Assembly: GCA_029862935.1 (NCBI GenBank)
Contig: JAOTWK010000150.1
Span: forward strand, 1-7,927
Source: Gemmatimonadota bacterium
Lineage (GTDB): Bacteria > Gemmatimonadota > Gemmatimonadetes > Gemmatimonadales > GWC2-71-9
Reading direction: 5' to 3'
Length of the DNA stretch: 7,927 nucleotides
The first letter of the stretch is position 1. The number at the start of each line of letters is the position of its first letter. The translations under genes were made by a program, and so were the position numbers. This document shows positions 1-4,673 of the stretch, in pieces. The notes below the pieces were generated by a model. It was given only the letters and a program-made list of their open reading frames with translations. It did not search any database and had not been told where the DNA came from.

Positions 1-385
1 AGAACGCCGACGACCCGATGTTAGGCGGAATGCTGACGAACACCATGTCACCGGGGTCGACCACGACTTCTTCGGAGTAATACAGTCCCTCTCGTGCAAT
101 AAAGCTGATCTCGAACAGCATGGGGCGTGGCTGCCACAGGACCGGGGTCACGGCACTCTTCATGTGGCCGGTGATCAGTCCCAGAGAGTAGCGGGCGCCA
201 CCCTCGTACAGCACGTACACCCGGGCGTCGTAGAACTGGTCGTTACTCACCTGCACGTAGACGCTGTCGTCAACCTCTGGGACCGCTGCGTGCCGGACCT
301 CGATCTCACGAGCGCCGCCACAGGCAGCTGCCGCAGCGATCGTGATGACCAAGGTGGTTGTGATCGCGGCCGAATGACGTCCCAT
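1..385 (-). CDS. Small exported lipoprotein, C-terminus cut by window edge
   Basis: An open frame on the minus strand begins with ATG at 385 and runs without a stop for 128 codons to the window edge. The first 22 residues form a lipoprotein signal: basic start (MGRHS), hydrophobic stretch (about 8-21) and an AAAC-type lipobox with Cys22 followed by Gly-Gly. After it the chain is rich in alternating hydrophobic residues (SVYVQVSN, ARVYVLYEGG, LFEISFIA, EEVVVDPGDMVFVSIPP), consistent with a small beta-sandwich. The pattern of a short strand, a residue run like RYSLGLITG and a terminal VxPGD-VxxxI-PPN resembles small lipoproteins common in Gemmatimonadota; function unknown. A Shine-Dalgarno AGGAG (391-395, minus) lies 5 bases before the ATG, which fixes the start. 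The next gene fragment upstream on the same strand ends 37 bases away, so the two may once have been co-transcribed. Lipoprotein call is fairly sure; role is not. Confidence 0.75.
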   Translation of the reverse strand, partial: MGRHSAAITTTLVITIAAAAACGGAREIEVRHAAVPEVDDSVYVQVSNDQFYDARVYVLYEGGARYSLGLITGHMKSAVTPVLWQPRPMLFEISFIAREGLYYSEEVVVDPGDMVFVSIPPNIGSSAF

Positions 386-422
386 CTGTTCTCCTACTCC
401 GTGACGGCGTGCGTGATCGGCG

Positions 423-686
423 TCAGTTCACCAGCAAATCGAACGGGATCCCGAGCACAATCCGCGTGACGAGGCGATCCGCGAAGTCCGGTGCCTCTCC
501 GTTCGCGTCCGTCACGTCGTACAACTCCATGAAGAGCGCGACGATCAGGTGTCCCGGGTACCTGAGAGGTGCTACTCCGATTCCGGTCCCCACGTTCCAC
601 CGCGCGGCGGCGTCCTGACCGAAATCCATCGAGGAGCTGCCAATCACGGCCAGGTGCGGCGCGCGATCAATTTGGTCGGAAACCCA
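423..686 (-). pseudogene. C-terminal fragment of a beta-rich, possibly outer-membrane, protein
   Basis: An 87-residue stretch ending in TGA at 423-425 reads like the end of a real protein: GTGIGVAPLRYPGHLIVALF, then a Asp/Glu-rich turn, then DRLVTRIVLGIPFDLLVN. Alternating hydrophobic strands with Gly and aromatic residues suggest the last strands of a beta-barrel or similar exported protein. The frame stays open further upstream to 776, but codons above about 686 are translated repeat DNA (TTxTT and Pro/Arg-rich), identical in type to intergenic repeats elsewhere in this window. The only internal Met (base 629) has no ribosome-binding site before it. I therefore read it as a gene remnant whose 5' part has been replaced by the repeat cluster. 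It lies 37 bases upstream of the lipoprotein on the same strand. A genuine short gene with an unseen start cannot be excluded. Confidence 0.45.
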
Positions 687-843
687 GCGGCAGGGCGGCA
701 GGCGACCGAAACGGGGAGGTAGGGGCAGAGCCCCGGCCGTCGTCTCAGTCGTCCATGTCGTCAACGTCGTCGGCAACGGCGGCAGAGCGGCAGGTCATCG
801 CCACCATCGCCTTTCATCGCCACCGTCGCCGCCGCAAAGCGGC
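687..843. repeat. Composite intergenic repeat cluster A (G-rich, GTCGTC, CATCGCC, mini-hairpin)
   Basis: Four module types follow one another. Bases 687-702 equal the first 16 bases of the G-rich repeat at 1205 and 7906. An AGGGGCAG copy follows at 721-728. GTCGTC occurs at 739, 748, 757 and 766, exactly 9 bases apart, with variable triplets between. A GGCAG patch (771-795) leads to CATCGCC at 796, 805 and 815 and a CGTCGCC at 824. The cluster closes with GCCGC-AAA-GCGGC (831-843), a 5-bp stem with a three-base loop. Bases 844-896 hold nothing I recognise; they are the leader of the next gene. Confidence 0.8.
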
Positions 844-908
844 TCTCCGCTTGTCCTTTCCGGCCCCGACCCCCATCTTGGCGAATCCCCCCTCCCAAGA
901 GGTCACCC

Positions 909-1136
909 ATGTCCAAGGCCACTGTCGCGGCATTCCTCAGAAGGATGCGAGAGTCGCCCATCATGCGTGCGGATATGGCGCGGATCGCTAACCGGTACGG
1001 CTACCAGGTCTCCGCGGACGAACTGGCTGACGTCGAGCTCAGAACCACCAACGCCGTCGGGCAGCCCGACGCCCCGAACACCGTCGACGACGAGCCGACG
1101 GACCCAGGTTTCGGCATCATCGAGGTGCCTGCCTGA
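909..1136 (+). CDS. Nif11-like leader peptide family protein, candidate RiPP precursor
   Basis: This 75-residue protein starts MSKATVAAFLRRMRESP and continues to GYQVSADELADVEL. The pattern (Met-Ser, a helix with xxFLxxxxxSP, then a helix ending in GYxVSADEL) matches the Nif11-like leader domain (Pfam PF07862 type), although the middle helix is about ten residues shorter than usual. Proteins of this family are often leader-bearing precursors of ribosomally made, post-translationally modified peptides; many others have no known role. Residues 45-75 would be the core: Asp/Pro-rich (DAPNTVDDEPTDPGFGIIEVPA), with no Cys and no Gly-Gly cleavage site, so it is not an obvious lanthipeptide or proteusin core. 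AAGAGG (897-902) lies 6 bases before the ATG. No modifying enzyme or exporter is adjacent: repeat clusters flank it on both sides, and the next gene is an amidase. Being a real gene is likely; the family call is moderate. Confidence 0.6.
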   Translation: MSKATVAAFLRRMRESPIMRADMARIANRYGYQVSADELADVELRTTNAVGQPDAPNTVDDEPTDPGFGIIEVPA

Positions 1137-1154
1137 CGGTAAGACGGCGCCAGG

Positions 1155-1235
1155 GCGGCAGGGCGGCGGGAAACTGCAATAGGGGCAGAAGGGGCAGAGC
1201 AGCCGCGGCAGGGCGGCAGGAAACTGCAATAGGGG
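1155..1235. repeat. G-rich direct repeat pair, 31 bp with 50-bp period
   Basis: Bases 1155-1185 and 1205-1235 are 31-base copies differing at one position (1168 G against 1218 A). They contain the motif GGCAGGGCGGC, then GGAAACTGCAATAGGGG. The 19 bases between are more AGGGGCAG-type sequence. The first 22 bases of the second copy recur exactly at 7906-7927, where the window ends, so this is a dispersed family. CTGC...GCAG within the unit can form a small stem. Confidence 0.85.
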
Positions 1236-1246
1236 GAGAGGGGCAA

Positions 1247-1339
1247 CATCGCCGCCATCGCCCCACCATCGCCCTCCATCGCCCGTCATCGCTCTCCATC
1301 GCCGCCGCGAAGCGGCACCATCGCCGCCGCGAAGCGGCA
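1247..1339. repeat. CATCGCC array with two GCCGC-GAA-GCGGC mini-hairpins
   Basis: CATCGCC (one copy CATCGCT) starts at 1247, 1256, 1267, 1277, 1287, 1297 and 1319, so the first six are 9-11 bases apart, close to one helical turn. The last two belong to a 22-base tandem unit: 1297-1317 and 1319-1339 are identical over 21 bases. Each unit contains a perfect 5-bp stem with GAA loop (1304-1316 and 1326-1338), embedding the heptamer GCGAAGC, known as an unusually stable DNA mini-hairpin. The array ends inside what should be the start region of the amidase. Confidence 0.8.
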
Positions 1340-1363
1340 AGGCGGCTCCTGACACTGCTCGTC

Positions 1364-2884
1364 TTGTCCCTGGGGACTGCCGTCTTTGCCTGCCTACCCA
1401 GCGACGCACCGCGCGCACCGGACTTCGACGTTGTCGAGGCCACCATCGCGGACATCCACCGCGCGATGACGGCGAACGAGATCACGGCGCGCGAGCTGGT
1501 GCAGCTCTATCTGGATCGCATAGAGGCGTACGACAAAGCGGGCCCCGCAGTCAACGCGATCATCACGGTCAATCCCGACGCACTCGCGCGCGCCGACGAG
1601 TTGGATCGCGCGTTCGCCGAGTCGGGTATGGTCGGGCCACTGCACGGCATTCCGGTCATCGTGAAAGACAATTACGACACGCATGACCTGCCGACGACGG
1701 CGGGCTCGCTCTCGCTCATAAGCTCCCTGCCGCCCGACGATGCGTTTCAGGTGCGCCGGATCCGCGAGGCGGGTGCCATCGTGATCGCGAAATCCAACAT
1801 GGCCGAGTTCGCGTTCACACCCTACGAAACCGTCGGGTCGGCACTGCCCGGTCACACCCGGAACCCGTACGCATTGAACCGCGTACCGGCGGGATCGAGT
1901 GGTGGCACGGCCGCCGGCGTGGCGGCGAGCTTTGGTGCGGTGGGGTTGGGCACCGATACCGGGAATTCCATCCGTGGCCCATCGGCGCACACGGCGTTGG
2001 TCGGAATTCGGTCTACCATGGGACTCACGAGCCGCGACGGGATCGTGCCCCTGTACTACGACCGCGATATCGGCGGGCCGATGGCGCGCACGGTGGCCGA
2101 TGCAGTCGCCGTGTTCGACGTGATCGCCGGAGTCGATCCCGCCGATCCCGTCACCGAAGCGAGCCTCGAGCAGCAAGTGGAGTCGTACGCTGCGTTCCTG
2201 GATGCCTCGGGACTCGACGGTGCGCGGATCGGCGTCATGCGGCAATGGTCCAACCGGCCCGACGCCGATGCCGAGGTGCTCGAGCGGTTCGAGAGCGCGC
2301 TCGACGATATGCGGCGGCAGGGTGCGGTGATCGTCGATCCGGTAACGATCCCGGAAATCGACGAGCTCAAAGAGAGCGGTCTCTGGTGTCGTCGGTTCCA
2401 ATACGACATCAACGCCTACCTCGCGAGCCTGGGGCCCAATGCGCCGGTCACGACCCTGGACGAGATCATCGATTCCAGACAGACCCACCCGTCGATCCGG
2501 CCGCGACTCGAGTTCTTCCAGCGCGTCGAGGAGCCGCCGGACCGCGAGGCCGGGTGTGTGCGGGCACGCGCGAATCAGGAGCGCCTGCGCGCAGCGGTGC
2601 GCCGCCAGCTCGCCGAACACCAACTCGACGCGATGGTCTACCCCACGTGGAGTAACCCACCGCGCCTGATCGGCGACCTCAACACGCCGCACGGTGACAA
2701 CAGCCAGGACTTGGCACCCGGCACGGGGTTCCCGGCAATCACGGTGCCCATGGGCTACGTGCGGGACGGTCTCCCGGTGGGACTCCAGTTCTTCGGAGAC
2801 GCGTGGTCCGAGCCCACGCTGATCGCCCTGGCGTTTGCGTACGAGCAGGCGACGCAGCATCGCCAGGCACCGGACTTTCGGTGA
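1364..2884 (+). CDS. Amidase-signature family hydrolase, probable lipoprotein, start disrupted
   Basis: This is a Ser-cisSer-Lys amidase, which hydrolyses an amide bond; the substrate cannot be told from sequence. Numbered from the TTG at 1364 (506 residues), the catalytic Lys is K101 in PVIVKDN, the cis-Ser is S178 in AGSSGG and the nucleophile is S202 in GTDTGNSIRGPS. The 24-residue gap between the two serines equals that in fatty acid amide hydrolase. The C-terminal region (FPAITVPMG, GLPVGLQFFG) is typical, and length is normal. Residues 1-10 end VFAC, a lipobox, but a full signal needs the in-frame codons before it (RRLLTLLV, from about 1340). Neither ATG nor GTG precedes them: the open frame runs straight back into the repeat cluster. 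TTG 1364 or CTG 1349 are the only starts near by. The native start may have been lost or replaced. It may act as an envelope-anchored enzyme. Confidence 0.88.
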   Translation: MSLGTAVFACLPSDAPRAPDFDVVEATIADIHRAMTANEITARELVQLYLDRIEAYDKAGPAVNAIITVNPDALARADELDRAFAESGMVGPLHGIPVIVKDNYDTHDLPTTAGSLSLISSLPPDDAFQVRRIREAGAIVIAKSNMAEFAFTPYETVGSALPGHTRNPYALNRVPAGSSGGTAAGVAASFGAVGLGTDTGNSIRGPSAHTALVGIRSTMGLTSRDGIVPLYYDRDIGGPMARTVADAVAVFDVIAGVDPADPVTEASLEQQVESYAAFLDASGLDGARIGVMRQWSNRPDADAEVLERFESALDDMRRQGAVIVDPVTIPEIDELKESGLWCRRFQYDINAYLASLGPNAPVTTLDEIIDSRQTHPSIRPRLEFFQRVEEPPDREAGCVRARANQERLRAAVRRQLAEHQLDAMVYPTWSNPPRLIGDLNTPHGDNSQDLAPGTGFPAITVPMGYVRDGLPVGLQFFGDAWSEPTLIALAFAYEQATQHRQAPDFR

Positions 2885-2887
2885 ACA

Positions 2888-2981
2888 GTTGTCGGTTGTC
2901 AGTTGTCATCGCCCCATCGCCCGTCATCGCGGCCGCGAAAGCAGCAGAGTCGTCTAAGTCGTCTATGTCGTCAAAGTCGTC
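2888..2981. repeat. Composite repeat cluster C after the amidase
   Basis: Three GTTGTC copies with 7-base period begin 4 bases after the amidase stop (2888, 2895, 2902). CATCGCC-type units follow at 2907-2930. A GCGGCCGC palindrome lies at 2929-2936, then a GCAGCAGA patch. GTCGTC then occurs at 2949, 2958, 2967 and 2976, four copies exactly 9 bases apart with triplets TAA, TAT, AAA between them. Only one arm is present here, so it cannot fold on itself like the arrays at 3266 and 3677. Confidence 0.8.
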
Positions 2982-3009
2982 TTGAGGAGCGGTAATCCGG
3001 CTGACCTCC

Positions 3010-3255
3010 ATGCTCACGTCCATTGCTTTCGGCTGTTTCGTCGCCGGCACGGTGGCATTCCTGCGGTTCTTCTACCTGGCCACCAAGCTGCGGAAAGAAC
3101 GGATTGGCGCGCCGACGACCCGGGTGCAGGAGTGGTTCCCGTGGTTACCCGGGAACTTCACGCCGGCTGGCCAGCGCCTCCGCCGTCACATGAACGGACT
3201 CATGATCCTGGGGTGGGTCTTCCTGATTGCGGGGCTCGCGATTTCGCCGCGGTAG
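3010..3255 (+). CDS. Small two-helix membrane protein, function unknown
   Basis: An 81-residue protein with a hydrophobic N-terminal helix (about 2-24, LTSIAFGCFVAGTVAFLRFFYLA), a basic and aromatic middle (KLRKER, EWFPWLPGNFTPAGQRLRRH) and a second helix (about 62-79, NGLMILGWVFLIAGLAIS). It should sit in the inner membrane as a hairpin with the charged loop on the cytoplasmic side by the positive-inside rule. I do not recognise the family. The frame has a stop at 2983. ATG 3010 is the first standard start, though the only purine-rich site (GAGGAG, 2984-2989) is 20 bases away; a CTG at 3001 would be 11 bases from it. The gene converges on the DUF2934 gene, with a long hairpin filling the gap. 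Coding is likely from the clean two-helix pattern. Confidence 0.65.
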   Translation: MLTSIAFGCFVAGTVAFLRFFYLATKLRKERIGAPTTRVQEWFPWLPGNFTPAGQRLRRHMNGLMILGWVFLIAGLAISPR

Positions 3256-3265
3256 GAGCGAGACT

Positions 3266-3347
3266 GACGACAAGGACGACTTGGACGACAAAGACGACCG
3301 CGCGGGGCTCCTCAGTCGTCTCAGTCGTTCAGGTCGTCCTTGTCGTC
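3266..3347. terminator. Long GACGAC/GTCGTC hairpin between convergent genes
   Basis: Left arm: GACGAC at 3266, 3275, 3284 and 3293. Right arm: GTCGTC at 3315, 3324 (imperfect, GTCGTT), 3333 and 3342. The outer 15 bases (3266-3280 with 3333-3347) are perfectly complementary. The full 33-base arms pair with two mismatches and two G-U pairs around a 16-base loop (3299-3314). The hairpin fits between the two stop codons (3255 on plus, 3349 on minus). On the plus strand it is followed by T-rich sequence (3348-3360), as expected for an intrinsic terminator of the plus gene; the minus side lacks a T-run. Confidence 0.65.
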
Positions 3348-3348
3348 T

Positions 3349-3582
3349 TCATTTCTTCTTCTTCTTCGTCGTCTTCCTCGCCGTCTTCTTCACGGCTTTG
3401 GTCGTCTTCTTGACCGTCTTCTTCGCGACCTTTTGCTTTCTTGGCGGTACCGATCGCGTCATGCCGTGCTCGTACTCCGCCTCGGCCTGCAGCCAAAACT
3501 CCTGTTCCCTGCCCTCCGGCCGGCCGGACTGTTCCCAGAGGTAGTATGCCCGATCGCTTATGTACTTCATCCTGTCTAGCAT
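3349..3582 (-). CDS. DUF2934 protein with lysine-rich C-terminal tail
   Basis: This 77-residue protein begins MLDRMKYISDRAYYLWEQSG. Residues 8-37 (ISDRAYYLWEQSG, RPEGREQEFWLQAEAEY) match the DUF2934 motif, a short helical unit of unknown function common in proteobacteria and soil bacteria. Residues 48-77 are almost wholly Lys, Thr, Ala and Val (KKTVKKTTKAVKKTARKTT, ending in five Lys), resembling histone-H1-like bacterial tails that bind DNA or other polyanions. A role at the nucleoid is inference. The frame extends upstream to 3675, but that part is translated repeat DNA. GGAG (3590-3593, minus) 7 bases before the ATG at 3582 fixes the start. The stop codon is one base from the hairpin arm, and the Lys tail codons (AAGAAGACG, ACGACGAAG) resemble the adjoining GACGAC array, so the tail may have grown from similar simple sequence. 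Confidence 0.8.
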   Translation of the reverse strand: MLDRMKYISDRAYYLWEQSGRPEGREQEFWLQAEAEYEHGMTRSVPPRKQKVAKKTVKKTTKAVKKTARKTTKKKKK

Positions 3583-3589
3583 GTTTGTG

Positions 3590-3593
3590 CTCC
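3590..3593 (-). promoter_or_regulatory. Ribosome-binding site fixing the DUF2934 start
   Basis: GGAG on the minus strand is 7 bases before the ATG at 3582. It decides for this start over the longer frame that opens at 3675 inside repeat sequence. Confidence 0.6.
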
Positions 3594-3621
3594 GCAGCGA
3601 AAAATGTGAGCCGAGCAGTAT

Positions 3622-3655
3622 ATGGCAGTAGGGGCAAAAGCGGCAGTGGGGGAGG
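3622..3655. repeat. G-rich AGGGGCA/GGCAG repeat module
   Basis: ATGGCAGTAGGGGCAAAAGC followed by GGCAGTGGGGGAGG is the same G-rich module as at 1155-1235 and 5039-5088, in the same orientation. It lies upstream of the DUF2934 gene (minus strand) and just before the GACGAC hairpin. Confidence 0.6.
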
Positions 3656-3658
3656 AAA

Positions 3659-3757
3659 GACGACCTAGGCCACATAGACGACGAAGACGACTAGGACGAC
3701 AAAGACGACTGGGAAGATCACCCACAGTCGTCTCCGTCGTCAGAGTCGTCTGTCTAG
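3659..3757 (-). terminator. GACGAC/GTCGTC hairpin after the 266-residue gene
   Basis: Left arm units at 3659, 3668 (degenerate GGCCAC), 3677, 3686, 3695 and 3704, all 9 bases apart. Right arm GTCGTC at 3727, 3736 and 3745. Units 3686, 3695 and 3704 pair with the right arm in register, and TGGG (3710-3713) with CCCA (3721-3724) closes the loop. It begins two bases beyond the minus-strand stop codon at 3759, so in that direction it would form in the 3' end of the mRNA and could act as terminator or stabiliser. No clear T-run follows on the minus strand, so the terminator role is inferred from position and structure. Confidence 0.5.
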
Positions 3758-3758
3758 A

Positions 3759-4559
3759 CTACTTCGACCCCGTCTCTTCCATCTCCGGCAGATAGCTCTG
3801 GGCCGCGAGGAACTGCAGGTCACTGGTCTCGCCTTTACGCGTGAGCTGCGACAGCCGCATCAGCAGATCCTGCCACTTCTGCGACTTGCCGTGCTTGGCG
3901 GCCAACGCTTCCGCGCTGTGGTCGCCCATGTAGTCGGACGGGTTGTCGTACGCGGTAACGAACATGTTCCGGTTGTCGCCGTAGCGCACCATCTGGCCCC
4001 ACACCGGGTACGGGTAGCCGATGTCCTTGAAGAACGCCATGAACTCGGGGATCAGGGCGTTCCACTTCTGTTGATTCTCCTGGCCGCTCTTGACCCAGAA
4101 CTCGTGGACACGGACCCACGCCATGTACGGCTGCCAGCCCTCGGGCTCGTAGCTCCAGCCTGGCATGTACTGGCTGATCTCGCTACTGCCACCGAGCCAG
4201 TCGACGCCATCCATCTCCTGGAACGCGGCCATGAGGGTCGCCTCGCCCGGCGTGCCCATGAACTGCTTCATCCAGTGCTCGGGATCGTCCAGCTCGGCTT
4301 TGTTGAAATCGCCGACGATGACGACGGTGTACATGTCCTGCCACATCGACCAGCCGTACTCTTTCGGGAGGTTCGCGGCGTGGGCGGCCTTCACGACCTT
4401 CTCAACCGAGGTCATGAAGGTGCCCATGTCGGCAGGATCGATGTCCCAATAGGACACGCTCGCGAGCGGTCCCAACTCGGGCGACTCCTGCGCCTGGGAC
4501 CACTGCGGCAAGGCGAGTAGGGCTGCCAGGGTAAGCCCCAGCATGATACGAGCTTTCAT
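3759..4559 (-). CDS. Secreted protein of two similar alpha/beta halves, function unknown
   Basis: A 266-residue protein with a clear signal peptide (MKARIMLGLTLAALLALPQW, likely cut after SQAQ, residue 24). The mature part falls into two halves of similar plan, about 33-128 and 146-245: strand (ASVSYWDI / AWVRVHEF), long amphipathic helix (FMTSVEKVVKAAHAANLP / WNALIPEFMAFFKDIGYP), strand rich in Trp/Tyr (YGWSMW / YPVWGQ), strand (YTVVIVGDF / NMFVTAYDN), then an acidic region and a helix. This order suggests a duplicated ferredoxin-like or dimeric alpha/beta-barrel domain; this is inference from pattern. It is rich in Trp, Tyr and Met. No catalytic motif is evident, and I cannot name a function. 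A frame opening at 4616 is longer, but GGAGG 6 bases before the ATG at 4559 and the signal peptide decide the start. It is divergent from the OB-fold lipoprotein. Confidence 0.85.
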   Translation of the reverse strand: MKARIMLGLTLAALLALPQWSQAQESPELGPLASVSYWDIDPADMGTFMTSVEKVVKAAHAANLPKEYGWSMWQDMYTVVIVGDFNKAELDDPEHWMKQFMGTPGEATLMAAFQEMDGVDWLGGSSEISQYMPGWSYEPEGWQPYMAWVRVHEFWVKSGQENQQKWNALIPEFMAFFKDIGYPYPVWGQMVRYGDNRNMFVTAYDNPSDYMGDHSAEALAAKHGKSQKWQDLLMRLSQLTRKGETSDLQFLAAQSYLPEMEETGSK

Positions 4560-4565
4560 TGTCTT

Positions 4566-4570
4566 CCTCC
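4566..4570 (-). promoter_or_regulatory. Ribosome-binding site for the secreted 266-residue protein
   Basis: GGAGG on the minus strand lies 6 bases upstream of the ATG at 4559, in front of a good signal peptide. It rules out the longer start at 4616. Confidence 0.75.
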
Positions 4571-4664
4571 GAGAGAGTGTGTAGCCAAAACCAAAAGGGG
4601 ATAGTTCCGATTGCAATTGCCCTAACCTATCGACCGATTACGAGTTAGGCTAGGGGAGCCGATC
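4571..4664. promoter_or_regulatory. Divergent promoter region with two small dyads
   Basis: The region separates genes that leave in opposite directions, so it must carry both promoters. It is less G+C-rich than its surroundings. It holds an 8-base palindrome GCAATTGC (4613-4620) and an inverted repeat CCTAAC (4621-4626) / GTTAGG (4644-4649) with a 17-base gap. Either could be an operator. I could not pick convincing -35/-10 pairs at good spacing on either strand. Confidence 0.4.
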
Positions 4665-4673
4665 GGAGGCAGC

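Noticed and set aside
1155..1235. A 31-base repeat with 19-base gap looks like a CRISPR unit
   Set aside because: Only two copies. The gap is made of the same G-rich sequence, the repeat is dispersed singly elsewhere, and no cas gene is present.
903..1418. Minus-strand open frames over repeat cluster B (171 and 122 codons)
   Set aside because: They translate repeat DNA into Pro/Leu/Arg-rich tandem sequence and the shadow of the Nif11-like gene.
1394..2860. A 488-codon minus-strand open frame opposite the amidase
   Set aside because: It is the antisense shadow of a conserved gene in high-GC DNA. It is rich in Arg, Gly and His, with no recognisable domain.
3891..4520. A 209-codon plus-strand open frame
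   Set aside because: Shadow of the secreted 266-residue gene, which has a signal peptide and a good ribosome-binding site.
4613..4649. Palindrome and CCTAAC/GTTAGG dyad as a defined operator
   Set aside because: Short dyads in a 115-base divergent gap are expected by chance fairly often. Kept only as part of the promoter region, without a named regulator.
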